Shown: positions 48,553 to 60,401, numbered from the stretch's first letter. The stretch: 64,000 bases of DNA from Ophiura sarsii (GCA_035610835.1 CM069447.1:43249893-43313892), one strand, 5' to 3'. Numbers and translations are program-made. The notes: a model not told the origin generated them from the letters alone.

Positions 48553-50391
48553 CTTTGCAGCGCTAGGGCCCCAGGCAATCTCTAGCTGGATCGGGGACAT
48601 GCCCCGACCTATCTGCTCTTTCTGGGCAAATGCAGCCCCTTTTATGCATTCTGTAGCTCTGTTCCATGGTAGCTGATTGGCTGACTGGTCAAAAGCTATT
48701 CCTTAGCCTGTCATTGGTCAGTCTTATTTAAACAGAATGTTTCTGATTGGCTGAAAGTTTGCTGAATTATGACATCATCAGATTTGGATGCACGTTTATA
48801 AATACGAAAATCACTTGAATAAATTAATATCCTGAAACTTAACTTAAATATTGTATTACATCAAACTTGTGTTATTAATTATTCTATACACTTGATTTGC
48901 TACTTAATTATCCTACTTTGAGAGAGATTGAGCAATTATTAAAGATTATTAGCGAAACGCTGACATAAATAACTAGAAACACTTGATCACTCAGGAAACT
49001 CAGAATGTTATTGAAATCGTTCTAATTGACAACAGAGTATTTTGATTCATAAAACAAGCTCTAACATTGGATTTATACAATGGATTTTGATGATGAGTTA
49101 CTGTAAGTATTCTATGTGCTTTACTTGAACTCAGTGTGAACTCACAAAGTGAGATTTGACTTCTTAAATGACTTAAAAACAGACCGTTCGCGCCACTGAT
49201 GTTGGAGCAGAAGTCACTGTATGGGATCAGAATTCTGCTCTTGCGATATTTCCTGCACAAACTTCTGGCCTCAAAAACCTTTAGCTAACACTCTTTATAG
49301 TTAATAAATGACCTGAACTTCATCATCAATAGTTGTAGCCTAGTAAATTAGATACATTGGATCATCAGACAATCGTAGTCCTTAGTTTGAAATAAGCTTA
49401 CACACAAAAACAAAAATAGCTAAAACGGTAAAGGGTTGATGCACAGTCAAAACCCGATTTCCGTTACAATATATTAGATATATCCCTCAAGGATTTCCCT
49501 TCAAATCGACCCATATATTTCATTTTGACTCATAATTTTTAGAACTACTATTAAAAGTATCCTCCAAATACTAAATTTCTCTAGACGGAGTTTCATGATT
49601 TCATAATTTTCTTCTAAGACGGAGTATTATTGGTTTTTATTCGATTAAAAACACAATCAACCCACTTGGATGATAGGAAATGTGGGGACTTTAGACAACT
49701 CTTTCCCAGGAAATATGGGATTGGGATCACAGACTGGGACAGGAAGTATTTTAAATTAAAGAGATACATGTACATAACAATTTGTGTGAAATCAAATCAC
49801 ACTTGCTTCTAGGAAAATGTGCATTTTTCCAACCCTTAGGTGTCACAAAATGCTAATGATGTAAGGTCCGAAGTTTACCGCTTTGTAACTGTCGAATTCA
49901 GCATTTTTCCGCTTTGTAAATTTTGAAATTTTCTGTGATGTAATTTTGCCCAAGAAAGCTTAAAATTTAAGATCTATAAAACCAAAATAAATACACTTTA
50001 GAGAAAAACACATCATTTTTATTGTTTGTTTTGTTTTATTGCGTATCGTTTTTTAATATTTATATTGTTTTATATTCAAGACTATTTATAAATAGTGTGT
50101 TTTGGACATTTTTTCCCCTTCTTTTCATCAAAATGTCGTTTTCCGTTGTTTGACAGAATGGAATTCAATCATGGAACTGTCTAGCCTGCCAGGCTAAAGA
50201 AAGCATTTGGCTTGTTATGTGTTTATTTTGCTCTTTCAGTTGGGATGAGCTTCCATATTATACTGTATTTACATAAATTTCTGCTCGTCCCTCTGTATAC
50301 CTTCGGGATCCTGATTGTGGTTCTCTACACTGTTTCAGTTAGGACTAGTTTCGTTTATTGTCTATAAGTCGTTATTTACCAGTCCCCCTGC
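48553..50391. other. Intronic sequence, weak dispersed repeats
   Basis: The block GTTATGTGTTTATTTTGCTC-TTTCAGTTGGGATGAGCTTC near 50214-50253 recurs, slightly diverged, at 61110-61155 on the other side of the piggyBac-like insertion and in part near 25060. No gene recognised. Confidence 0.5.
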
Positions 50392-50690
50392 AGCCTAAGG
50401 CCTAAACAAAAAGAGGTTTGATTGGCGTAACCCTACCGACCCTATTTTTACCGCCGACCCTAAACATTTTTTTGTGTTTTTGTTTGTGTGTTAGAAAAAG
50501 AAAAAAACACAGTGAAAATGTGTATTTGTGCCATTTGTTTATATGGTATGTGTGCTGGTATATAAAATTTCATAGACGTTATATAGATTTAAAAAAATTA
50601 AAAAAAATCCGACCTACCTACCTAGTACCTACCCTATTTTTTTTCTCTATTATGTTACGCCAATCAAACCTTCTTTTTTTAGGCCTAAGC
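50392..50690. mobile_element. MITE with CTAAGGCCTAAACAAAAAGA ends
   Basis: The left CTAAGGCCTAAACAAAAAGA-GGTTTGATTGGCGTAA and right TTACGCCAATCAAACCTTCT-TTTTTTAGGCCTAAG are inverted. It sits about 120 bp upstream of the piggyBac-like transposon. Confidence 0.88.
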
Positions 50691-50785
50691 TCCTGTTCCA
50701 GTCATTTATTGTGCTTGTGTATGAACCCCGATTACCTAATAAATCACTTGATCCCGATTTAAAGTGCTGTATTTCAGCAAGTATC

Positions 50786-50813
50786 TGTGGCCGAATGGCT
50801 AGGCGCCTGTTCT
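50786..50813 (+). other. tRNA 5'-half-like sequence at the transposon target
   Basis: GTGGCCGAATGGCTAGGCGC resembles the D-arm region of a type II (Ser/Leu) tRNA. It stops at the TTAA where the transposon inserted, and no matching 3' half follows on the far side. Possibly a remnant SINE head. Confidence 0.4.
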
Positions 50814-50817
50814 TTAA

Positions 50818-51170
50818 CCCTAACACTACCATATACCCCAAAATACCACAAGGTGCCTTCTTGTGGTATTTTGGGGTATTTGGTATTCCACACACATCTC
50901 AAATGCTTGTGGTATTTTGGGGTATTTGGTTGTCTATGTACTTTTTGTATTACGATATCGTGGTATTTTGGGGTATATGGGTGTTGATGCATATGAAACA
51001 CGCGTGGTATTTTGGGGTATTTGGTAGGTAAGTAGCTAATGACCAGTCGTGGTAATTTGTGGTAGTTGGTTGTTTATAGACACATCAAAATTGCTGAACA
51101 CTTTTATTCAAATACTAAACTAGAGACATAACATTTCAAACTATTTATTAGTTTTCTTGTGACCTTTGGC
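50818..51170 (+). repeat. Transposon 5' terminal region with subterminal repeats
   Basis: After the terminal repeat come one inverted and four or five direct copies of TGTGGTATTTTGGGGTATTT, at about 50830, 50861, 50909, 50960 and 51004, plus a diverged copy near 51048. Such subterminal arrays are commonly transposase-binding sites; that role is inferred here. Confidence 0.85.
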
Positions 51171-51315
51171 TATCTCTCTACACTACACTTCAAGGGAATT
51201 CATTTAGATTCTAATAACATCCTGGTTTGGTTATATGCTGATGGACTTTGAATTGTTCTCACTTTGGCAAAATGGTTCACTCTTTGTGACACAAATATTG
51301 GTTACACTCACCCCC

Positions 51316-51316
<1 letters not shown>

Positions 51317-51347
<31 letters not shown>
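51317..51347 (+). repeat. 31-bp poly-C tract
   Basis: Uninterrupted C run inside the transposon, preceded by CCCCCA. The longest of about nine G/C homopolymers in the window. Confidence 0.95.
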
Positions 51348-51669
51348 TACACACAGAAGAAAATAGATTATGGGATAATGGGATATCATAAACATTTTGG
51401 AATTAGCAAAGATGTGTGAGATTTACATGCATGCACATATTTAACTTTCATACAAGATATTATTTAGAAAATTTGTGAATATTTCCTGAGACTATTAGTC
51501 TCAGATATTTCATGCTATAAAAATAAAGGTTCTTCTGCAAAAAATTGAGGAAACAAAAATATTGCACTGGCTTTAGAATAAACCTACATGTATGTGTTCT
51601 TGATGGGTATGTTAAACATTCATGGTCAGCTGTCACTTCCAATTACACAGTACACATCATAGTGGATGC

Positions 51670-51898
51670 TATAGTTCAGTCAGTTCCAAATTGGCGAAAG
51701 CTGTTTACAGCAGCAAATGAATTAAGAACTTCTTGCGCAAAATGCTAGCATGGCACAATATGGCGCGCAATGTCGCAGTGTCAGTGTATGCGTGACGCTT
51801 GCGTATGCCAAAATCGAGCTTATACGCTTGGATTACTTTTGCGCGTGGATAGCTAAAAACTGAATATTTCTCGCCAATTTGGAACTGATTGAACTATA
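51670..51898. mobile_element. TA-flanked MITE nested in the transposon (copy 2)
   Basis: The left TATAGTTCAGTCAGTTCCAA and right TTGGAACTGATTGAACTATA are inverted, continuing as AATTGGCGA. Same family as 25974-26212. Confidence 0.88.
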
Positions 51899-52139
51899 AC
51901 ACAAGCACCCATTTAAATGGGAAATGAGATATTTTTCTGTTGTTCCTTTGACCCAAACCAGAAAAAACACTAAATGTCAATGTCAAGGTGCTCCTAATTA
52001 ACTTAACACTTGAGGTAACTTTATTTTTTTCAGTAAAAAGGAAATAATGACGAATTGTAAATTAAATTCAAACCTTGATTAAACTTGTGAGTTTTGAATG
52101 AACTATACTAGAGGGAAATGAGAAACAATCAAAAAGTTG

Positions 52140-52660
52140 ATATTAATTTGGCGAGAAATGGTTTCCAAATAAAAAAAGTTAATAACATTTTGTGGGGAAA
52201 CTGATCCTATCAGAGAAGTGACTTAAATTCGGCGGCAATATTGTTCAATCAACGAACAAAAAATTTGTGTAGATATCATATATAATAAAACGAATTTGGC
52301 GGGAAAATGATTGAGGATTGTTATCTGTATCAGGTGAAAATTCTGCAATTATTTATTACAACAAAATGGCGGGAACATTTCAGCCAATCAGAAAAGTTAC
52401 TGACATTTGGCGGCAATATTGTCCAATCAAAAAAGTTGTGTAGATATTATATAATAAAACGAAGTTGGCGGGAAAATGAATGAGGATTGTTATCTGTATC
52501 AGGTGATAATTATGCAATTATTTATTACATAACAAAATGGCGGGAACATTTCAGCCAATTAGTGATGGGTTACCATGGTAAAGCTTTTCAAGAATATTAA
52601 TATTCATGAACTTGTATGGTATATAAGGAGCAACAAATCTTGAGATCGTTCTCTTTACCA
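52140..52660 (+). promoter_or_regulatory. Transposase promoter: 170-bp repeats with E2F-like and CCAAT motifs, TATA box
   Basis: Two ~170-bp units in tandem (about 52222-52391 and 52392-52560) carry E2F-like sites: TTTGGCGGGAAA at 52295, ATGGCGGGAAC at 52366, TTTGGCGGCAA at 52406, TTGGCGGGAAA at 52465 and ATGGCGGGAAC at 52537. CCAAT boxes lie at 52384, 52423 and 52555. TATATAAG at 52620-52627 is a TATA box that would place initiation near 52650, about 100 bp before the ATG. E2F with CCAAT is the usual layout of S-phase/proliferation promoters. That interpretation is inference. Confidence 0.75.
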
Positions 52661-52747
52661 ATTTGTCAGCAACTGATGCACAACTACGTTTTCAACATTC
52701 AATAAAGTTATAATATACTACTTAGTTATAACTTTACATTTAGTAAC

Positions 52748-53830
52748 ATGGCGAGCCGTGAGTTGAGAGCTTTGCAGAGTGATATTCATACCAGAGAGGG
52801 TGATTCATTTATGCACTCTCTTGTTGGGAGCAAAAGAGTTACGAGAATGGATAAGCAAGATTCTTTTATGGAGAAGATGAGGAAGAAGCAGTTGGAAAAG
52901 AATCGGAAGAAGAAGGAAAAAAAGAAGGAAAAGAAGCAGAAGATGAAACAGAAGATGATGAAGCAGAATATGATGATGAAGCAGAAGTCTCAGACTCGTA
53001 AGACCAAAGAAATGCCACGAGGTTCCAAAGACAACGATGATGATGATGACGTGGATTATTTGTCGGACAAGGAGAAAAAAGATTATAAAGAAATGGCGGC
53101 CTATTTTTCTTCAAAAGAGGAGGAGGAAGAAGATGAAGATAGCTGTTCTTTTTTTGATGGTGATAGCAGCGAAAATGAAGATGATATTGCGGAGGAGTTC
53201 GAGACAGACGATCCGGATGACCTAGAATTCGAAGAAGCTGTCGTTAATGAAAGGAAAAGACCAAAAAATGGAGAAAGTAATGAGAGGAAACGAGCAAAGA
53301 ATGAAGATACTTCAGCAGACAGAGGAAAAGGAGCCAAAGGGGACAGGCGAGAAGATCGCGGAACGGGAGATGATAATGTTAGTGAAGAAATAAGTCCAGA
53401 CCGACGACATGCAGATAAAGACAGACGTGGAGTGGAAGATGAAGAAGGTAGTGCAGACCAACAACGTGCAGATGGAGACAGAGGAGAGAGTCAAGATCGT
53501 GGTCAGGGAGATGATGTAGTCAGTCAAGAAGATAGTCCACACAGACAACGTGCAGATGGAGACAGAGGAGAGAGTGAAGATCGTGGAAAGGGAGATGATG
53601 TAGTCAGTCAAGACGATAGTCCAGACCGACAACGTGCAGATGGAGACAGACGTGGACTGGTAGATTACGATAGTAGTGAAGAAAGTAGTGAAGACCAACA
53701 ACATGCAGATGGAGAAGATCAGGTTGGAGATGGAGACAACGATGATGATAGTAATGTTGATGACAACGATTCCGGTGAAGAAGAGGATGAAGATGATGAT
53801 GATGATGATGATGATAATGTTGACGATGAC

Positions 53831-53866
<36 letters not shown>

Positions 53867-55711
53867 GAGGAGGAGGCGACACCTGGCCCAGCGTATGTTC
53901 ACAAGAAACGAAAACGACCTAAGAAGTTCTTGGACCCGGACTCCGACAACGATCCGGACTCGCCACAGCCGAGTAATTCAGACACGGACGACGACGAAAA
54001 TGAGAAGAACCGACCATGCCGAAACAAGTGGACACGCAGACTGCGTCGCAATCGAATTAGAAGATTTCGAGGGGCTACACCAACTGGACCCGCCTTTGAT
54101 TCTGCCGGATACACAGCATTGGATTTTTTTCTCCAGTTTTTTCCACTTACACTGATCCAGCTTATTGTAAACTGGACTAATGTGGTTTTGATAGAGAAGA
54201 AGAAGGCGCTCACTTCCGTTCCAGAGATTCGGGCATGGCTTGGAATCACCATGGTGATGGGGATCTGCAAGCTTCGTAATTTTGCCGAGTATTGGTCCAC
54301 TCGCCCTGGCTTCAGAAATGAGCTGATTGCTCGGACCATGTCGAGGAAGCGCTACCAAATGATCTCCACCAACCTCCAATGCGCTTCACCAAAAGACAAT
54401 CCTGACCACTGGCCTACATCTACAACCAAACAAAGGCAACATATTTTCAACAAGAAGAGGAACAACCCTTTGTATCCAATTCGCTTCTTGTGGGAAACAG
54501 TCGTCAGGAGATGTCAGACCAAATACCGACCGGAGAGAGAGATAGCGTTGGACGAAGCGATGGTCCGATACAAAGGATTTAAGGGATTTGTTAGGAAGTT
54601 TTTTATGCCTTTGAAACCGATCCGATGCGGTTTCAAAGTGTATGCCGTCTGCGAGTCTGTCACTGGGTACATGATGAATTTTGACATCCACCGATCTCTT
54701 GGAACACCAGGCAACAAGATGCTGGCAATCGCTTTGAATGTCCTCAAACCTTTTTTCAAGCGTTTTCATCATGTATTTTGTGACAAGCTTTATACCAGTG
54801 TCAATCTCGCTGACGAACTACTTGCAGAAGACACCTACGTCACCGGAGCCATCCGAATGAACTCCAAAGGCCTTCCGCTTCAGCTGTCCAATGATCCACG
54901 GAAAAACCCAAGCATGCAGAAAGTGGCGTCCATCAAGGCAATGAAGCGGACAAAAAGAGGCACCTTTTACAGCAGACAACTGAATCGTTTGACATACTCG
55001 CTTTGGCATGACTCTTCTATAATGTCCATTTTATCGTCTGCGTTCAACGCATTTCGTGACAAGCTCACCGATTTTGTAAAGAGAGTTTTTTCATTCGATG
55101 GAATCCAAAAGTCTAAGGAACATAATATACCGGCTCCACCAGCAGTCATTGCATATACCAAGTTCATGGGTGGTGTTGACCGAGCAGATCAACTTCGGGC
55201 ATACCACACATGCGCCAGAAAAAGCCAGACTTGGTGGAAGCAGCTTTTTTACTTTTTGATTGACATCAGCAGAGTGAATGCTTTCATTTGTTATAACGCA
55301 TCCCTGAATAACGACTCTGTTGATGGCTCTTCATCAGACGATTCATCTGCAACCACCAAACGTCGTCCTTTCAAAGCCAACCACAGTCATTTCGTGATGG
55401 ACATCGCCGAGGCGTTGATTGATGGCTATATGCGTGGCGAGGTTAATCATCAAAGTGTGGGCTTCCGTCGGCAAAATACCAAAGCTCGTCCGGTGCCTTT
55501 TTACAATGGACCGCAACACATATGCATCCGGATGCCTGGCGATTCAGGGCGGCAGTGTTACCAATGCAAAGCAGATGGGAGACGGAGGGCAAAAGACAAC
55601 AAACGGTTAAAAACATCCAGATTTGGATGCATGTCTTGCAACGTCAATCTTTGTAGAGGACAATGTTTTACAAAGTACCATGCTGCCGTACCTAATGTGT
55701 CTACAAGTTGA
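52748..55711 (+). CDS. piggyBac-family transposase (DDE_Tnp_1_7), 987 aa
   Basis: Cut-and-paste transposase acting at TTAA sites. ATG at 52748 has A at -3 and G at +4 and lies 120 bp after a TATA box. Residues 1-100 are very basic (KKKEKKKEKKQK). Residues about 100-400 are acidic and repetitive, with DRG.GDDVVSQ.DSP.RQRADGDRG-type units of about 27 residues and an Asp run. A second basic patch (WTRRLRRNRIRRFRG) precedes the catalytic domain from about residue 449. The aspartates expected from piggyBac are present: D602 (ALDEAMVRYKG), D679 (VFCDKLYTS), D811 and D814 (GGVDRADQ). A Cys-rich, probably zinc-binding tail starts at C937 (CYQC...CMSC...CRGQC...H). The usual family length is near 600 aa, so the ~440-aa N-terminal extension is unusual. 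Uninterrupted frame; likely functional. A domesticated PGBD gene is less likely, given the intact ends and TTAA sites. Confidence 0.95.
53455..53705 (+). repeat. Coding minisatellite within the transposase N-terminus
   Basis: About three in-frame units of some 80 bp containing CAACGTGCAGATGGAGACAG. The repeat adds acidic/basic mixed residues between the basic N-terminus and the Asp run at about 53780-53870, where GATGAT repeats are themselves a microsatellite. Confidence 0.85.
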
Positions 55712-55854
55712 TGCCCTTTTGTTGCTATTTAGCTGACGTTTTCATCCTCCTTCGTCTTCACTTCAAGATAGAGTCCAGTTGTATATCCTCCAAAGTTTTC
55801 AAGTCTTCCAGTCCTCCATCCTTCAAGCAAGGCATTCTCTTCCGTCTTAATCAT

Positions 55855-58315
55855 CACTACTTCAGGGCGTTTCACTCCGACTTGATAACGCGGGCTGACT
55901 TCAACGATGTTATTCTTCATCGTTCATATGGTTTCATCACAACTTCTACTGAGGCTGATTATATTTGTAGATCATCCTTCATCCTACACTCCTTCAGGGC
56001 ATTTCACTCCGACTTGATAAAGCGGGCTGACTTCAACGATGTTATTCTTCATTGTTCACATGGTTTCATCACACACTCCTTCAGGGCGTTTCACTCCGAC
56101 TTGATAAAGCGGGCTGACTTCAACGATGTTATTCTTCATCGTTCACATGGTTTCATCACAACTTCTACTGAGGCTGATTATATTAGTAGATCATCCTTCA
56201 TCCTACTCTCCTTCAGGGCGTTTCACTCCGACTTGATAAAGCGGGCTGACTTCAACGATGTTATTCTTCATCGTTCACATGGTTTCATCACAACTTCTAC
56301 TGAGGCTGATTATATTAGTAGATCATCCTTCACTCCTTCAGGGCGTTTCACTCCGACTTGATAAAGCGGGCTGACTTCAACGATGTTATTCTTCATCGTT
56401 CACATGGTTTCATCACAACTTCTACTCAGGCTGATTATATTTGTAGATCATCCTTCATCCTACCCTCCTTCAGGGCGTTACACACCGACTTGATAAAGCG
56501 GGCTGACTTCAACGATGTTATTCTTCATCGTTCACATGGTTTCATCACAACTTCTACTGAGGCTGATTATATTTGTAGATCATCCTTCACTCCTACACTC
56601 CTTCAGGGCGTTTCACTCCGACTTGATAAAGCGGGCTGACTTCAACGATGTTATTCTTCATCGTTCACATGGTTTCATCACAACTTCTACTGAGGCTGAT
56701 TATATTTGTAGATCATCCTTCACTCCTACACTCCTTCAGGGCGTTTCACTCCGACTTGATAAAGCGGGCTGACTTCAACGATGTTATTCTTCATCGTTCA
56801 CATGGTTTCATCACAACTTCTACTGAGGCTGATTATATTTGTAGATCATCCTTCACTCCTACACTCCTTCAGGGCGTTTCACTCCGACTTGATAAAGCGG
56901 GCTGACTTCAACGATGTTATTCTTCATCGTTCACATGGTTTCATCACAACTTCTACTGAGCTTGATAAAGCGGGCTGATTTCAACCATGTTATTCATCAT
57001 CTTTCACATGGTTTCATCACAACTTCTACTGAGCATCATTAGCCGTCATCGCTTTAGCTATCTCTCTCTCCAGGTTTCACTTAGCTTCAAGATAATTAAT
57101 TCCAATTCCAGTTGTATATCATTCATCCTGTAATCAAACATCGCTTTCGAGTAAATTTTGGATGGGACATCCTCCATCCTTCAAGTTTTTCACAACTTCT
57201 ACTGAGGCTGATTATATTTGTAGATCATCCTTCACTCCAACACTCCTTCAGGGCGTTTCACTTCGACTTGATAAAGCGGGCTGACTTCAACGATGTTATT
57301 CTTCATCGTTCACATGGTTTCATCACAACTTCTACTGAGGCTGATTATATTTGTAGATCATCCTTCATCCTACACTCCTTCAGGGCGTTTCACTCCGACT
57401 TGATAAAGCGGGCGGACTTCAACGATGTTATTCTTCATCGTTCACATGGTTTCATCACAACTTCTACTGAGGCTGATTATATTTGTAGATCATCCTTCAT
57501 CCTACACTCCTTCAGGGCGTTTCACTCCGACTTGATAAAGCGGGCTGACTTCAACGATGTTATTCTTCATCGTTCACATGGTTTCATCACAACTTCTACT
57601 GAGCTTGATAAAGCGGGCTGATTTCAACAATGTTATTCATCATCTTTCACATGGTTTCATCACAACTTCTACTGAGCATCATTAGCCGTCATCGCTTTAG
57701 CTATCTCTCTCTCCAGGTTTCACTTAGCTTCAAGATAATTAATTCCAATTCCAGTTGTATATCATTCATCCTGTAATCAAACATCGCTTTCGAGTAAATT
57801 TTGGATGGGACATCCTCCATCCTTCAAGTTTTTCACAACTTCTACTGAGGCTGATTATATTTGTAGATCATCCTTCACTCCAACACTCCTTCAGGGCGTT
57901 TCACTCCGACTTGATAAAGCGGGCTGACTTCAACGATGTTATTCTTCATCGTTCACATGGTTTCATCACAACTTCTACTGAGGCTGATTTGTAGATCGTC
58001 CTTCATCCTACGGCTGATTATATTTGTAGATCATCCTTCATCCTTCAGGGCGTTTCACTCCGACTTGATAAAGCGGGCTGACTTCAACGATGTTATTCTT
58101 CATCGTTCACATGGTTTCATCACAACTTCTACTGAGGCTGATTATATTTGTAGATCATCCTTCATCCTACACTCCTTCAGGGCGTTTCACTCCGACTTGA
58201 TAAAGCGGGCTGACTTCAACGATGTTATTCTTCATCGTTCACATGATTTCATCACAACTTCTACTGAGGCTGATTATATTTGTAGATCATCCTTCATCCT
58301 TCATCCTTCAAGTGT
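55855..58315 (+). repeat. 133-bp minisatellite with 643-bp higher-order repeat
   Basis: About 15 units centred on CTTCAGGGCGTTTCACTCCG, ACTTGATAAAGCGGGCTGAC and GGTTTCATCACAACTTCTAC. The typical spacing is 133 bp (for example 56602, 56735, 56868). A block containing GCATCATTAGCCGTCATCGC and CCAGTTGTATATCATTCATC recurs exactly 643 bp apart (near 57031 and 57674), showing a higher-order unit of several monomers. It begins about 140 bp after the transposase stop. Open frames here (55708-56361 and others) are repeat artefacts. Probably transcribed as 3' UTR or spacer. Confidence 0.95.
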
Positions 58316-58444
58316 TTCATCAATTTGGCTATCTCTGTCTCTGTCAGAGTCTTACGCCTCGTCGAGGGAATTCATCTCGATTTAACAAGTACATCCTTTC
58401 AGTTAAACATCCTCCATCCTTCCAAGTTTTTCATAAATTTGGCT

Positions 58445-58523
58445 AATAAATGCAGCTGAATAGTGATGGGCCACGGGGTTAACCTACCAACGCCACGTCC
58501 AAAGTCGTGGGACAGCTGCATTT
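58445..58523 (+). terminator. AATAAA with 11-bp-arm hairpin, possible transcript 3' end
   Basis: AATAAA at 58445-58450 overlaps the left arm AAATGCAGCTG (58448-58458), which pairs with CAGCTGCATTT (58513-58523). An inner CCACG/CGTGG pair stacks below. It is the first AATAAA I noticed after the transposase stop, so it may end the transcript after a repeat-filled 2.7-kb 3' UTR. Inference only. Confidence 0.45.
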
Positions 58524-59040
58524 AAAATTCAAAAGAGACTATATGATATGTTATATCAACAATAATTCATTCAATTCAATTATGTGTGCAGCCTATTTGT
58601 TGTAAAGTCCGATACTTACCACGCAAAATTTGACACCATTGATTGTATAAGCATTGATTCCGGGTGATATAATTACCAAAATTCAATAGTCTTTTTTAAT
58701 TTCCTCCTGTTAATAACCTTATTTTATGCACAGGTTGTTTTTCTTCTTTAAAAAGTGTTGCGTATCTGTCAAAAACCGATGCCTTAACCATACAATCACT
58801 AATTACCCAAAACATGAAATATAACTCTAATATAATAAATGCAAAATTTAGCTACACAGAACACCTGGGTGTACAGGTATGAACAGTGTGACTTGATATT
58901 TACTATGCCCTCACGGTACTTTCTTGTACATTATTATCCTAGTTGGTCAAAAGAACTAAATGCTAAAAAGTGTTCCACATAATGTCCTTTTTACCCCAAG
59001 CAAAAATTGTGAAAATTATAACATACCCGCCCATTTAGTT
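58524..59040. other. Transposon interior, no feature seen
   Basis: AT-rich; contains one early copy of TTTGACACCATTGAT that recurs in the next repeat. Confidence 0.5.
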
Positions 59041-60045
59041 GAGACCGCATTGAATACCGAGTTTTGACACCATTGATAGTAGATTCAGGAAAACGGGTGA
59101 CTATAAAAACAAAAATCTGTCTATATAGTAGTGTCAGCGCAATGATGGTCGATTGTGATGCTATGTGGTTCGGTAGCATTCCTTCAACCAACCAGCCTCA
59201 CTAAGGCGGCACTGGCTCTAACACTAACACTAACACTAACACTAAACACAACCGTGGGAGGAGTGGATGGAGTACTGAGTAGCTAAATATAAGTTCATGG
59301 CACTGCCTGGGGTCAGCCATGTTTCTTCCCCTGAATATGCTCGCTATCCACAACTCAATATTTTTAATTTTATGTTGAATTTGACACCATTGATAGTAGA
59401 TTCAGGAAAACGGGTGACTATAAAAACAAAAATCCGTCTATATAGTAGTGTCAGCGCAATGACGGTCGATTGTGATGCTATTTGGTTCGGTACTGGTAGC
59501 ATTCCTTCAACCGACCAGCCTCACCAAGGCGGCACTGGCTCTAACACTAACACTAACACTAACACTAAACACAACCGTGGGAGGAGTGGATGGAGTACTG
59601 AGTAGCTAAATATAAGTTCATGGCACTGCCTGGGGTCAGCCATGTTTCTTCCCCTGAATATGCTCGCTATCCACAACTCAATATTTTTAATTTTATGTTG
59701 AATTTGACACCATTGATAGTAGATTCAGGAAAACGGGTGACTATAAAAACAAAAATCCGTCTATATAGTAGTGTCAGCGCAATGACGGTCGATTGTGATG
59801 CTATTTGGTTCGGTACTGGTAGCATTCCTTCAACCAACCAGCCTCACCAAGGCGGCACTGGCTCTAACACTAACACTAACACTAACACTAAACACAACCG
59901 TGGGAGGAGTGGATGGAGTACTGAGTAGCTAAATATAAGTTCATGGCACTGCCTGGGGTCAGCCATGTTTCTTCCCCTGAATATGCTCGCCATCCACAAC
60001 TCAATATTTTAAAATTTATGTTAAATTTGACACCATTGATTAATC
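59041..60045 (+). repeat. 323-bp tandem repeat, three units, with (CTAACA)n
   Basis: GACACCATTGATAGTAGATT occurs at 59066, 59383 and 59706 (spacings 317 and 323; unit 1 lacks a 6-bp ACTGGT). A partial fourth start is at about 60027. Units are nearly identical. Each holds four CTAACA repeats, echoing the CCCTAACACT terminus. Units 2 and 3 each carry the same 102-codon frame (59297-59605, 59620-59928), with one Asp/Asn change, ending in GGTGSNTNTNTNTKHNRGRS. I do not recognise a protein and treat it as repeat-derived. Confidence 0.93.
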
Positions 60046-60124
60046 GTATTCATTTTCCCTCATCACAAACATCACAATAATTGTACGTCCCCCTCCCCTC
60101 CATATATATTGTAACAATCTATGT

Positions 60125-60401
60125 CTATCTGCTATATGAACTAACTGTTAAATCCAACAAAGTCCAACATATGTTGAAATGTAATACACCGCCAAATCCA
60201 ATAGAGTCCAACAAGCTATTGAATTAAAAACTATTTGTACAAACTATTAAATCCAACAAAGTCCAACAATCGCATAAAACTATTCCATGCCAAATCCAAC
60301 AGAATCCAACAATGTATTATTACCCTACTACCCTGCTGAATCCAACAGAATACAACACTAACACTTGTAGTTGCAAACTGCCAAATCCAACAGTGTTAGG
60401 G
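60125..60401 (+). repeat. ATCCAACA-rich 3' subterminal array with internal terminus copy
   Basis: AAATCCAACARARTCCAACA-type motifs recur about six times. The array contains CCCTGCTGAATCCAACA, shared with the tRNA-bearing element at 6742. It ends in AGTGTTAGGG (60392-60401), an exact copy of the transposon's terminal repeat, followed here by TCAA and not TTAA. Confidence 0.8.

Noticed and set aside
53312..54155. Several frames opposite to or out of phase with the transposase (Ile-, His- or Met-rich)
   Set aside because: Shadows of the GATGAT-rich acidic coding region in other frames.
52748..55711. Domesticated piggyBac-derived host gene
   Set aside because: The frame sits inside an element with intact TTAA-flanked ends and its own promoter, which favours a live transposon over a domesticated gene.
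55708..56361. 217-codon frame just after the transposase
   Set aside because: It begins at a non-ATG codon and runs through the 133-bp minisatellite; the repeat length is not a multiple of 3 and the frame depends on variants.
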